Of a DNA stretch of 33,906 nucleotides, positions 8,454 through 16,792 are shown piece after piece (positions within the stretch are counted from its first letter, which is position 1; each line of letters opens with the position of its first letter). Below the pieces are notes generated by a model. That model was not told where the DNA came from, did no database searches, and worked only from the letters and a program-made list of their open reading frames with translations. This DNA is from Ga0077536 sp943370145 (lineage in GTDB: Bacteria > Pseudomonadota > Gammaproteobacteria > Ga0077536): NCBI GenBank assembly GCA_943370145.1, contig CALRPY020000046.1, forward strand, positions 1 to 33,906, given 5' to 3'. The position numbers and the translations under genes were made by a program.

Positions 8454-9110
8454 TCAACAGCGCCGCGCGTCGAGTGCACCGCGACGACGCACGGCATCGG
8501 CCAATATCAACAGCCCGGAGAGCAGCAGCAGCGCACTGGCGGGCAGCGGCGTCGCAGTGGCAGGCGCGGCGTCGGCCTGCGCCGCCGCGCGCAGATCCCA
8601 GGTGAAGCTCTGCGCCGGCTTGCTGCCGCCCGTGGAATCCTTCGCAAAGGTCTGCAGGCCGATCTCGGCAAAGCTGAAAGCGACGAGCTCGAGTGGCGGC
8701 GCGTTGCCTGTTGCGGCGTGCTCGAGGCTCTCGAACAGCACGTCCGTGAACGAGTAGGTGATGAGCCTCGTGGGAAGTTTGACGCCGGTTTCAACGACCT
8801 CGAAGACGGCCGAGGCGACGAGCGTGCCGGTCACCAAGTGCCCGAAAATCTGCGTGCTCGCGCCGTCGACGTACTTGCCGAAGCTGAAGTCCGAGAATGT
8901 CGGCGTGCGGGAGCTGGCATCACCGCTGCCGGTCTCCATGCCGATTTCAAGCGCGTAGGACTCGACCTCGATCCAATTCTCGTAGCCCTTGACGGTGCTG
9001 TCGCCATCAATGCCTGCGAGTTGCAGAAAGTAACTCGAGGCCGCCAGTGCCGGTGCCGAGGCCAGGAGGAAAGTCAGTGCGGGAGAGAGCAGGAAGAGGA
9101 ATCTTTTCAT
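8454..9110 (-). CDS. Exported Hcp-like protein with a PLPA/PEP-CTERM-type C-terminal sorting signal
   Basis: With the start at ATG 9108-9110 the protein has 218 residues. Residues 1-23 form a signal peptide (cleavage after ALA). Residues 25-175 match the Hcp tube-protein fold: an NWIEVESYALEIG-like first strand, FSFGKYVDGAST, SFTDVLFESLE and a late FAEIGLQ strand. The C-terminus has PLPAS (188-192), a hydrophobic stretch and an arginine cluster (RRRG, 208-211), the tripartite layout of PEP-CTERM/VPLPA sorting signals read by exosortase. Classical type VI secretion Hcp is cytoplasmic and has neither end signal, so this is probably a surface or extracellular-matrix protein, not T6SS. The frame remains open to 9224 upstream, but that part lacks a secretory start. 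No exosortase or T6SS gene is in the window. Confidence 0.78.
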   Translation of the reverse strand: MKRFLFLLSPALTFLLASAPALAASSYFLQLAGIDGDSTVKGYENWIEVESYALEIGMETGSGDASSRTPTFSDFSFGKYVDGASTQIFGHLVTGTLVASAVFEVVETGVKLPTRLITYSFTDVLFESLEHAATGNAPPLELVAFSFAEIGLQTFAKDSTGGSKPAQSFTWDLRAAAQADAAPATATPLPASALLLLSGLLILADAVRRRGALDARRC

Positions 9111-9356
9111 GGCTGCTGCTCGACGGCTGCTGAGCGGCCGGAAACTGCCCGCGGCGGCGGGTTCCGCGATGGGCATCGTTGACCGCACCCTACGCCTCAC
9201 GGCCGGGCGCGTGACGTCAGACAATGCCCCCTGCTGAGTAAGCCACGCGCCGCACGACGCGCAGCCGGCCCGGTCACGGCGGAACGGGCACCGGGCCGAG
9301 TCGCCTTTCCAAGCCCGGGAGCCGCACGCTGCGAGTTGCTACGGGTGCGGCAGCCG

Positions 9357-9378
9357 GACCGGCCTCGGGCGGCCGGTC
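9357..9378 (-). terminator. Hairpin after the CoA-transferase at the end of the F420 operon
   Basis: Eight-base perfect arms (GACCGGCC at 9357-9364 and GGCCGGTC at 9371-9378) enclose a six-base loop, nine bases after the stop codon. No T-tract follows, so it is only a candidate terminator. Its position marks a likely operon end before the 277-bp gap to the Hcp-like gene. Confidence 0.45.
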
Positions 9379-9387
9379 GCGTCCGCT

Positions 9388-10599
9388 TCAGGTGGCCGGA
9401 TTGGCGTGCAGCACACCGGCGGCAGCGAGCTGCTCGATGCGAGCCTGCGACAAACCGAGCATCGATGACAGCACCTCGGCATTGTGCTCGCCGAGGTGCG
9501 CCGCCTCGAGCGGGATATTGGCCGGGAAACCGGAGAAGCGCAGCGGCATGCCCGGCATCTTCACCTGGCCCAGCTTCGGGTCCTCGACTTCGCGCACCGT
9601 GCCGCGCTCGATCATGTGCGGCGTGTCGCAGACATTGGCTATCGACATCACCGGCGCGCAGGGCACGTGGTGTTCCGCGAGCAGGTCGAGCACAGCCTGC
9701 ACCGAGGGCTGCGTGTCGACCCAGGCCTGCACCAGCGCAATGACCTCGTCCGCACGCTCCACGCGCTTCGCGTTCGCGTTGTAGCGCTCGTCGCTGGCCA
9801 GCTCCGGTCGCCCCATCGCCTTGCACAGGCTCGGCCACTGGTTGTCCAGCGTGATGATGCAGACATAACTTTCGCCGAGCTTGAACAGCCCCAACGGGCA
9901 CACCGCGTAGTGGTGGTGGCCGGCGCGGGTCGGCACCTTGCCGGTCATGCTGTAGTAGGAGACGTTGATCTCGTGGCAGTGGAAATAGGCATCGAGCAGC
10001 GAAATGTCGAGATGCTGGCCTTCTCCTCCGCGCTCCCGGTGCAGCAGCGCAAAGCCGATCGCCGCCGCCGCGTGCACGCCCGTGTTGACGTCACCGAGGC
10101 CCAGCATCGGCAGGCTGGGCGCGCCGTCCGGCTCGCCGATCATGCCGGTCACGCCGGCGTAGGCCTGCGCGATGTAGTCGAAGCCCGGCAGGGTCGACAG
10201 CGGACCCTGCTGGCCGAACGCGGAAATCGAACACATCACCACGCGGGGATTGAGCGCGTGCACCTTCTCCCAGCCGATGCCGAGGCGGTCGGCAACGCCA
10301 GGCGCGAAGTTCTCGATCACCACGTCGACCTGTTTGATCAGGTCGTAGATCAGCGCCCTGCCCTCATCGGTCTTCAGGTTCACGCAGATGCTCTTCTTGC
10401 CGCGGTTCTGCTGCACGTAGTAGGCGCTTCGGCCGTTGACGATCGTCGGCAGGAAGCGCGAGATGTCGCCCAGCGGGGGAAACTCGACCTTGATGATTTC
10501 GGCTCCCATCTCCGCCATCACGCGCGTCGCCGTCGGGCCCGCGAGCACGTGGGTGAAATCGAGGACCTTGAAGCCGGACAGGATGTGTTGCTGTGGCAT
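9388..10599 (-). CDS. CaiB/BaiF (family III) CoA-transferase
   Basis: A 403-residue family III CoA-transferase. Residues 10-40 (FKVLDFTHVLAGP, then GAEIIKVEFP) are the usual start, VDVVIENFAPG (91-101) is a signature, and Asp170 in GLGDVNTG occupies the place of the catalytic aspartate that forms the glutamyl/aspartyl-CoA anhydride. The C-terminal EHNAEVLSSMLGLS block is also typical. It would activate a carboxylic acid by moving CoA from a donor thioester, or racemise a 2-methylacyl-CoA. The ATG (10597-10599) has GAGGA upstream and lies 20 bp after fbiC, so it is probably the last gene of the F420 operon. Whether it has any link to F420 is unknown; a catabolic role with the divergent operon seems more likely. 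Confidence 0.88.
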   Translation of the reverse strand: MPQQHILSGFKVLDFTHVLAGPTATRVMAEMGAEIIKVEFPPLGDISRFLPTIVNGRSAYYVQQNRGKKSICVNLKTDEGRALIYDLIKQVDVVIENFAPGVADRLGIGWEKVHALNPRVVMCSISAFGQQGPLSTLPGFDYIAQAYAGVTGMIGEPDGAPSLPMLGLGDVNTGVHAAAAIGFALLHRERGGEGQHLDISLLDAYFHCHEINVSYYSMTGKVPTRAGHHHYAVCPLGLFKLGESYVCIITLDNQWPSLCKAMGRPELASDERYNANAKRVERADEVIALVQAWVDTQPSVQAVLDLLAEHHVPCAPVMSIANVCDTPHMIERGTVREVEDPKLGQVKMPGMPLRFSGFPANIPLEAAHLGEHNAEVLSSMLGLSQARIEQLAAAGVLHANPAT

Positions 10600-10619
10600 G
10601 TGAACGCTTCCTCAAAGGC

Positions 10620-13070
10620 TCAGGCATCGGCGCGCGAACGCAGGAGTTCGCGCTTTTCGCTACGCTCGTAGCGGCGGGCCGGGGTATTGACGATTTCGGT
10701 CAACTCTGGCGCGTGGAGTCCTGCTTCGATGCGCTCGGGCGGGACTTCGCCATACACCGTGGTGCGCTGCCGAGGGGTGCGTCCGGCGGCGAGAATCATC
10801 TCGATCATTTCGCGTGGCCCCGTTTCCTGGCCATGCTCCGCGCCGGCCGCGCGCGTGATGCTCTCGTTCATCAGCGTGCCGCCGAGATCGTTGACGCCGG
10901 CCTGCAGGCACGCGACCACGCCCTCGTGGCCCATCTTGACCCACGACGCCTGGATGTTACCGATCACCGGGTTCAGCGCGAGGCGCGCGACCGCGTGCAT
11001 CAGGACGGCTTCGCGGAAGGTCGGTCCGCGGCGTGCGCGGCCCTTGAGATACAGCGGCGCCTCCATGTGCACGAAGGGCAGCGGCACGAATTCGGTGAAA
11101 CCGCCGGTGCGTGACTGCAGCGCGCGCACCCGCAGCAGGTGCCGCGCCCAGTGTTCGTAGCGATCGACGTGGCCGTACATGATCGTCGCCGTGGTCCGGA
11201 AACCGACCTGGTGCGCCGTCTCCATGACCTCGAACCATTGCGCGGTGTTGATCTTGTCCGGACAGAGGATCTGGCGCACCTCGTCATCGAGGACTTCAGC
11301 GGCCGTACCCGGCAGGGTGCCGAGCCCCGCGTCACGCAAGCGCTCGAGGTAAGCCCGCAGCGGCAGCCCCAGCGTCGCCGCGCCCTGCCAGACTTCGAGC
11401 GGCGAGAACGCATGCACGTGCATCGCCGGCTCCGCCGCCTTCACGGCGGCGAGGATGTCGAGATAGGTCTGCCCGGTGTACTGCGGATGGATGCCACCCT
11501 GCATGCACACCTCGGTCGCGCCCCGCGCCCAGGCCTCGCGCACCCTGCGCTGGATCTCGTCGATCTCGAGATCGTAGGGCTTGCCGCGCAGGTTCTCGGA
11601 CAGCTTGCCCTTGGAGAAGGCGCAGAACTGGCACTTGAAGTAGCAGACGTTCGTGTAGTTGATGTTCCGATTGACCACGTAGGTCACTTGGGCGCCGGCA
11701 ACTGCCCGACGCACCGCGTCCGCCGTCTGGCAGACATGCGCGTAATCCTCGCCGCGCGCCTGGAACAGGCGCACGATCTCGTCCTCCGGGAGCGTTTCGC
11801 CGTTCGCCGCGCGTGCGCAGATGCGCTCGACGTCGCGACTGACGCGCGTCGCAGGCCGCGTGATGAGCGCGAGGTCGGCGCGCGTCGGCGGCACCGCCTC
11901 GCCCGGCGACCATTCATCCGTGCGCGGCAGGCCGCCGGCGTCTATCGCCTGCAGCACCGGCGTGCGGAATGCCTCGGCGAGCCAGCGCGTACCGTCCAAT
12001 GCGTAGCGCGGGTAGAGCGTCAAGCGCTCGGTCAGGCATTTGCCGGCGTCGGCGGTGGCCCGCGCGAGTTCGTCGAGGTGCGGCCACGGCGCCTCGGGAT
12101 TGACGAAATCCGGCGTCAGTGGCGACACGCCGCCCCAGTCGTTGATGCCGGCCATGACCAGTTGCGGCAGGACGCCGGGACTCAGGTTCGGCGGCGCCTG
12201 CACCGACATGTCGGCACCGAACAGGATGCGCGTGACCGCCAGCGTCCACAGCAGCTCGTCGAGATCGGGTTCCGGCGCATCCGCCATCTTCGTGTCGGGC
12301 TTGGCGCGGAAGTTCTGGACGATGATTTCCTGGATATGGCCGTGGGCGTCGTGCAAGCCGCGAATCGCGAGGAGCGATTCGACACGTTCGAGACGCGTCT
12401 CGCCGATCCCGATCAGGATGCCCGTGGTAAAGGGCACTTTCGCGAGGCCCGCCTGGCGCAGGGTCTCGAGTCGCACCGCCGGCACCTTGTCGGGCGAGCC
12501 GTGGTGGGGCATGCCCTTGCCGCAGAGCCGGTCGGCGCCGGACTCGAGCATGATGCCCATGCTCGCGGACACTTCGCGCAACATCGCGATTTCGTCGGCG
12601 CTCATCGTGCCCGGGTTCAGGTGGGGCAGCAGGCCGGTCTCGCGGTATACCGCCTCGGCGCAGGCCCGCAGGTAATCGAGCGTCGACGCATGGCCCATGG
12701 CCGCGAGCGCGTCGCGCGCGGTCTTGTAGCGCAGTTCCGGTCGCTCGCCGAGTGTGAACAACGCCTCCTTGCAGCCCATGCGGGCGCCCTGGCGCGCGAC
12801 GTCGAGCACCTGTTCGATCGACAGATAGGGCTGGCCGAGGCGCCTGGGGGCCTTGGCGAAGGTGCAGTAATGGCACACATCGCGACAGAGCTGGGTCAGC
12901 GGGATGAAGACCTTCTTCGAGAAGGTGACGGTGTTGCCGAAACCGCTGTCCCGGATGTCATTGGCGGCAGCGAGCAGCGCGGGCAGCGCGGGCATGGCCG
13001 CCAGGCTGCGGGCCTCGGCATCGGTGGGACGCTGCCCGGCGCGGGCGCGGGCCAGGATTGCTTCGTTCAT
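10620..13070 (-). CDS. fbiC: FO synthase, CofG-CofH fusion (FbiC)
   Basis: An 816-residue fusion of two radical SAM enzymes that makes 7,8-didemethyl-8-hydroxy-5-deazariboflavin (FO), the chromophore of F420, from a tyrosine-derived partner and the flavin precursor 5-amino-6-ribitylamino-uracil. The N-terminal CofG half has the Fe4S4 motif CRDVCHYC (Cys62, 66, 69). The C-terminal CofH half has CYFKCQFC (Cys476, 480, 483). Order and length match actinobacterial FbiC, whereas archaea have two proteins. The ATG at 13068-13070 was chosen because it leaves 34 bp after cofC and begins a family-like N-terminus; the longer frame to 13169 would run into cofC. It follows cofE-cofD-cofC on the same strand. 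The identification is secure. Confidence 0.96.
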   Translation of the reverse strand: MNEAILARARAGQRPTDAEARSLAAMPALPALLAAANDIRDSGFGNTVTFSKKVFIPLTQLCRDVCHYCTFAKAPRRLGQPYLSIEQVLDVARQGARMGCKEALFTLGERPELRYKTARDALAAMGHASTLDYLRACAEAVYRETGLLPHLNPGTMSADEIAMLREVSASMGIMLESGADRLCGKGMPHHGSPDKVPAVRLETLRQAGLAKVPFTTGILIGIGETRLERVESLLAIRGLHDAHGHIQEIIVQNFRAKPDTKMADAPEPDLDELLWTLAVTRILFGADMSVQAPPNLSPGVLPQLVMAGINDWGGVSPLTPDFVNPEAPWPHLDELARATADAGKCLTERLTLYPRYALDGTRWLAEAFRTPVLQAIDAGGLPRTDEWSPGEAVPPTRADLALITRPATRVSRDVERICARAANGETLPEDEIVRLFQARGEDYAHVCQTADAVRRAVAGAQVTYVVNRNINYTNVCYFKCQFCAFSKGKLSENLRGKPYDLEIDEIQRRVREAWARGATEVCMQGGIHPQYTGQTYLDILAAVKAAEPAMHVHAFSPLEVWQGAATLGLPLRAYLERLRDAGLGTLPGTAAEVLDDEVRQILCPDKINTAQWFEVMETAHQVGFRTTATIMYGHVDRYEHWARHLLRVRALQSRTGGFTEFVPLPFVHMEAPLYLKGRARRGPTFREAVLMHAVARLALNPVIGNIQASWVKMGHEGVVACLQAGVNDLGGTLMNESITRAAGAEHGQETGPREMIEMILAAGRTPRQRTTVYGEVPPERIEAGLHAPELTEIVNTPARRYERSEKRELLRSRADA

Positions 13071-13104
13071 GCGCGTGAATGCCCTCGGGTTTATACGGGC
13101 GGGA

Positions 13105-13788
13105 TCAGAGGTTCCATTGACCGCCGACGCTGACGATCGGTCGCGGCTGCAGCCGCGATGCGACATCACGTTCGCACAGCAGCGCGCTGGTCGCGGTCGC
13201 GCGATCGCAGGTCAGCAGGCGGCGGATATCGTCGGGGGTATCGACATCGAGCGCGAGGCCGGGCGCGCGAATCACCTGGACGCGGGCGCCCAGCGCGAGC
13301 GCCGCATCCCGATGCGCGACGAAGCTCTGACGACCGAAACGGAACGGCATCAGGGCGGGTGGCGACACCGCCAGCGCATTCGTGCCGTAACCGTCCTCGT
13401 CGGAGACGATGGTCACCGCCGGCGCCCAGCCGTGCTTGGCAATCACCATGTCGACTTCCGCACTGGTCGCGAGCGGGACGTCGGTCGGCAGCACCAGCAT
13501 CGCCGCGTGGCCTTGCGCCGCGAGGTGACGCGCAGCCTGCGCGACGGAATTCGAGAGACCCGGCTGGGTTTCGGGTAATACCTCGGCGCCACTGGCGACC
13601 GCGAGTTCACGCACCTGCGGCTCACGCGTGACGCAGAGCACGCCGGTGACGCGGCTGCAGCGCGCGAGCAGTGACAGGAGGTCGCACAGCATCGCCCGGG
13701 CGAGCATGGCACGTTCCGCCTCGGTCAGGATGCTCGCCAGTCGACGCTTTGCCAGCGTGAACGGCTTTACCGGGACTACCACCCACAC
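13105..13788 (-). CDS. cofC: Phospholactate/PEP guanylyltransferase (CofC/FbiD)
   Basis: A 227-residue nucleotidyltransferase of the CofC/FbiD family. The N-terminus VVVPVKPFTLAKRRLA is the GTP-binding start of the family, and LVLPTDVPLAT holds the metal-binding aspartate. The enzyme couples GTP to 2-phospholactate, phosphoenolpyruvate or 3-phosphoglycerate, depending on the organism, to feed CofD. Which one is used here cannot be told from the sequence. The start is GTG at 13786-13788, with a strong GGGGAGG site ten bases upstream (13799-13805), 31 bp after cofD. Confidence 0.93.
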   Translation of the reverse strand: MWVVVPVKPFTLAKRRLASILTEAERAMLARAMLCDLLSLLARCSRVTGVLCVTREPQVRELAVASGAEVLPETQPGLSNSVAQAARHLAAQGHAAMLVLPTDVPLATSAEVDMVIAKHGWAPAVTIVSDEDGYGTNALAVSPPALMPFRFGRQSFVAHRDAALALGARVQVIRAPGLALDVDTPDDIRRLLTCDRATATSALLCERDVASRLQPRPIVSVGGQWNL

Positions 13789-13819
13789 GGTCGTCAGGCC
13801 TCCCCGTCTGCTACATGAG

Positions 13820-14812
13820 TCAGCGGTGTTCTTGCGGTGTCGCGCCTGGGCGCGGGCCCGTCCGCAATTCGCGCGCGAATTCGCACACGATAGTCGCCAG
13901 CCGGACCTTGTCGTCCAACGTTAGCATGACCGTTGGAGCCGCGATAGCGGCCACCGGGCCGCCACGGAATGCAGCGAGCAACGCGTCGTCCTGTGCGTCG
14001 ATCACGAAGCCGTCGAGCAGGTCACCGTAATGCGCGGCAACGCCGGCGGCGGTCGACGGCACGGCGAGTTCGGTCATCATCTTGGCGGTCGGCCCCTTGA
14101 TGGCGAGGCCCGCGACGATCGGCGACACGGCAATCACCGGTGCCGCACTCGCGCGCAGCGCATCGCGGATGCCGGGTACGGCGAGAATCGGGTCGATGCT
14201 GACGAAAGGATTCGAAGGGCACAGGATGATGCCGGCGAGGTCGGGATCCCCGAGCAGTGCGAGCACGTCCGGCAGCGGACTCGCCGCGGCCGCGCCGCGG
14301 AATTCGAAGCCCGTGACCGCGGGCGCGCAGCGGTCGCGCACGAAGTAGTGCTGGAAGGCGAGCGGGCCGTCGGCGGTATGCACGATGGTCGGCAGCGGAT
14401 CGTCGCTCATCGGGAAAATCGGGTGCAGCGTGCCGAGCGCGGCATTCAGGTCACGCGTGATTCGCGACAGCGTCTCACCGCGGCGCAGGCGTGCGGAGCG
14501 CAGCACGTGCACCGCGAGATCGCGGTCACCCAGATTGAACCAGGTTTCTCCGCCCAGTTCGCGCAGCGCCTCGATGAACTGCCAGGTCTCGCCGTGACGA
14601 CCCCAGCCGGTGTCGGCGTTCGACAGGCCCGACAGCGCGTACATGAGCGTGTCGAGATCGGGCGAGACATGCAGGCCCAGATGCTCGAAATCGTCCCCGG
14701 TGTTGACGAGAAAGGCCAGTTCGGAGGGTCCGTGCAGCGCCTTCAGGCCGACGGCGAGCTTGGCCCCGCCGACTCCCCCGGTCAGGGCGAGGAATTTCTC
14801 GCGGACGCTCAC
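13820..14812 (-). CDS. cofD: 2-phospho-L-lactate transferase (CofD/FbiA)
   Basis: A 330-residue CofD/FbiA protein. It starts at GTG 14810-14812, overlapping the stop of cofE in GTGA, which indicates translational coupling. Signature segments are LALTGGVGGAKLAVGL at the N-terminus, NTGDDFEHLGLHVSPDLDT, and CPSNPFVSIDPIL, which line the GDP and FO sites. It transfers the phospho-acid from the CofC product onto FO, giving F420-0 or its dehydro form. Part of the cofE-cofD-cofC-fbiC operon. Upstream in-frame residues (to 14935) overlap cofE and are not part of the protein. Confidence 0.95.
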   Translation of the reverse strand: MSVREKFLALTGGVGGAKLAVGLKALHGPSELAFLVNTGDDFEHLGLHVSPDLDTLMYALSGLSNADTGWGRHGETWQFIEALRELGGETWFNLGDRDLAVHVLRSARLRRGETLSRITRDLNAALGTLHPIFPMSDDPLPTIVHTADGPLAFQHYFVRDRCAPAVTGFEFRGAAAASPLPDVLALLGDPDLAGIILCPSNPFVSIDPILAVPGIRDALRASAAPVIAVSPIVAGLAIKGPTAKMMTELAVPSTAAGVAAHYGDLLDGFVIDAQDDALLAAFRGGPVAAIAAPTVMLTLDDKVRLATIVCEFARELRTGPRPGATPQEHR

Positions 14813-15579
14813 CGGAACATGTCTTCGGCCAGCGGCCGGATGATGTCCCGCGCCGTCTGCGCGGCGGGCCGCCACGGCAGTCCCTTGATCAGCACCGCCG
14901 GCGTGCGCTCGACGCTCTCGCCCATCAGCAGGCACGCCGCGGCGGCCAGGGAATCCGCGCGGTTGATCACCGTGACTTTCAGTTCACGCCCGTACATGTC
15001 GGCGCTGCCGCGCAGGTCATCGAGGACCAGCAAGCCGGCACAGCCGATCGCGCCCCCGATGGTGCCGAGGCGCCACGCCCGGTTCATGCTGTCGGCGACG
15101 ATCACTGCGATGCGCCGCCCGGTCGCGGCGAACAGATCCTCGTGCAGGCGCTGTGCGGAGGCGTCCGGGTCGACCGGGAGCAGCAGGGCCGCTTCGCCGT
15201 CGGCGTGGTCGACATTGGACTGGTCGATGCCCGCGTGCGCCCCGACGTTGCCGAGCCGGTGGCGGACCAGCAGCATGCCGGGACGCTTGCGCATGACTTC
15301 CGTCGACTCGTCGAGGATCAACTGGACCAGCCGCGGGTCCTTGTCGGTTTCGCGGCCCAGTTCGACGGCCTCCGCGCCCGGCACGACGTCCGCCAACCGC
15401 ACGAGACGGCCCTCGGCCTTCGACACGATCTTCTGCGCGAGCACCAGGACGTCCCCGTCGTCGAGCCCGACCGCCAGGCGCCCGAGTGCCGCAACGAGAA
15501 TCCCGGGCAGGTCGTCGCCCGGCGCGATCAGGGGTATTCCGGGCAGCACGTGCAGTGCCATGTCGGCGCGTTGGAGCAT
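14809..15579 (-). CDS. cofE: Coenzyme F420-0:L-glutamate ligase (CofE), single-domain form
   Basis: A 256-residue CofE protein that adds glutamates to F420-0 using GTP. Typical blocks are LPGIPLIAPGDDL, LVLAQKIVSKAEGR, and DSMNRAWRLGTIGGAIGCAGL, the last corresponding to the GRPWR region of the family. It is the short form. Actinobacterial FbiB carries an extra C-terminal nitroreductase-like domain that reduces dehydro-F420-0, and that domain is absent. The ATG at 15577-15579 has a perfect AGGAGG eleven bases upstream; a second ATG six codons in lacks such a site. It is the first gene of the F420 operon, divergent from the SDR gene, so its promoter must lie in 15580-15859. Confidence 0.94.
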   Translation of the reverse strand: MLQRADMALHVLPGIPLIAPGDDLPGILVAALGRLAVGLDDGDVLVLAQKIVSKAEGRLVRLADVVPGAEAVELGRETDKDPRLVQLILDESTEVMRKRPGMLLVRHRLGNVGAHAGIDQSNVDHADGEAALLLPVDPDASAQRLHEDLFAATGRRIAVIVADSMNRAWRLGTIGGAIGCAGLLVLDDLRGSADMYGRELKVTVINRADSLAAAACLLMGESVERTPAVLIKGLPWRPAAQTARDIIRPLAEDMFR

Positions 15580-15859
15580 GCGGGCGCAGCCCTCCTGAAG
15601 TGATTCGGGGACACGGGAACGACGTTGGATGCGGCACCGCGATATTCCCTGTTCCCGGGCATGTGAAGTACCATCGACGGGATGCCGAGGCGCCGCGCCT
15701 CGAAACTCATTCTACCGGTAAGTCGCGACGTGTGGAGAGGTCGCCGCCCGGCGCCGCTCCCCACTTTGGAGTAGACGGGCCTGCTCCCTCCGCGCATCGC
15801 CGTTCCGCCCTGGAACGCCTGGCTTGCCGTTGCAAAGTCACGAATCTGGAGACCACACG
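15580..15859. promoter_or_regulatory. Divergent intergenic region between cofE and the acyl-CoA operon
   Basis: This 280-bp region separates two divergent operons and must contain promoters for both, although no confident -35/-10 boxes were found. It has an inverted repeat CGGGAAC/GTTCCCG (15614-15620 and 15651-15657, 30-base spacer) that could be an operator. A compact hairpin (CGAGGCG, three-base loop, CGCCTCG; 15686-15702) is also present. Ribosome sites AGGAGG (for cofE) and TGGAGA (for the SDR) mark its edges. Confidence 0.5.
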
Positions 15860-16771
15860 ATGCGCATGCTCAAAGACAAGGTCGTCCTGATCACCGGCGC
15901 CGGCCGCGGCATCGGCCGGGACTTCGCCCTGCATTGCGCCGCCGCCGGCGCCAGCGTCGTCGTCAACGATCTGGGCGTCACCGCCGACGGCACGGCGAGC
16001 GAAGGGTCGCCCGCGGAGCAGGTCGTCGAGGAAATCCGCCAGCTCGGCGGCAAGGCCGTCGCGAACCACGGCAGCGTCGCGAAGATGGGCGACGCCGAGG
16101 CGATGGTGCAGCAGGCGGTCGACAGCTTCGGCGGCCTCGACGGCGTGGTCAACAACGCCGGCATCCTGCGCGACCGCATTTTCCACAAGATGAGCGCGGA
16201 CGAGTGGGACATCGTCATCAACGTGCATCTCAACGGCTGCTTCTATGTCAGCCGCGCCGCCGCCGATCACTTCCGTGAGCGCGAAGCCGGCAGCTACGTG
16301 CACATGACCTCGGCGTCCGGTCTCGTCGGCAACTTCGGCCAGGCCAACTACTCCGCCGCGAAACTGGGCATCTGCGCGCTGTCGAAGAGCATCGCGCTGG
16401 ACATGGGGCGATTCAACGTGCGCTCGAACTGCATCGCGCCCTTCGCGTGGACGCGCATGACGAACACCATCCCGGCACGCAACGAGGCTGAGATCGCGCG
16501 CGTGCGCCGCCTCCAGCAGATGACGCCGGACAAGATCGCGCCGATGGCGGTCTACCTGCTGTCGGATGCCGCCCGCGACGTCAATGCGCAGGTCTTCGGC
16601 GTGCGCAACAACGAGATCTTCCTGATGAACCAGCCGCGCCCCGTCCGCTCGGTGCATCGTGGCGAAGGCTGGACGGCGGAATCGATCGCCGAGCATGCCA
16701 TCCCGGCCCTGAAGTCCAGCTTCATGGACCTTTCCCGTTCGCCCGACGTATGGTCGTGGGACCCTGTCTGA
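15860..16771 (+). CDS. SDR 3-hydroxyacyl-CoA dehydrogenase, MFE-2 (HSD17B4)-like
   Basis: A 303-residue short-chain dehydrogenase. The cofactor motif TGAGRGIG (12-19), NNAG (98-101) and the catalytic Ser141, Tyr154 and Lys158 (ASGLVGNFGQANYSAAK) are intact. The NFGQANYSAAK segment and the GGKAVANHGSV stretch are characteristic of the dehydrogenase part of peroxisomal multifunctional enzyme 2, which oxidises (3R)-hydroxyacyl-CoA with NAD. The frame is open from 15824, but the ATG at 15860 is preferred because TGGAGA precedes it and the domain begins at once. It leads a nine-gene operon that also encodes two hydratase-2 proteins, the other MFE-2 activity, as separate polypeptides. Confidence 0.9.
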   Translation: MRMLKDKVVLITGAGRGIGRDFALHCAAAGASVVVNDLGVTADGTASEGSPAEQVVEEIRQLGGKAVANHGSVAKMGDAEAMVQQAVDSFGGLDGVVNNAGILRDRIFHKMSADEWDIVINVHLNGCFYVSRAAADHFREREAGSYVHMTSASGLVGNFGQANYSAAKLGICALSKSIALDMGRFNVRSNCIAPFAWTRMTNTIPARNEAEIARVRRLQQMTPDKIAPMAVYLLSDAARDVNAQVFGVRNNEIFLMNQPRPVRSVHRGEGWTAESIAEHAIPALKSSFMDLSRSPDVWSWDPV

Positions 16772-16792
16772 GCCCGCAACCGGAGCACGTGC

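Noticed and set aside
8454..9110. Type VI secretion tube protein
   Set aside because: The Hcp-like domain has a signal peptide and a C-terminal sorting tail, and no other T6SS gene is present.
11139..13133. Long plus-strand open frame opposite fbiC
   Set aside because: fbiC on the other strand has both radical SAM motifs; the antisense translation has no recognisable domain.
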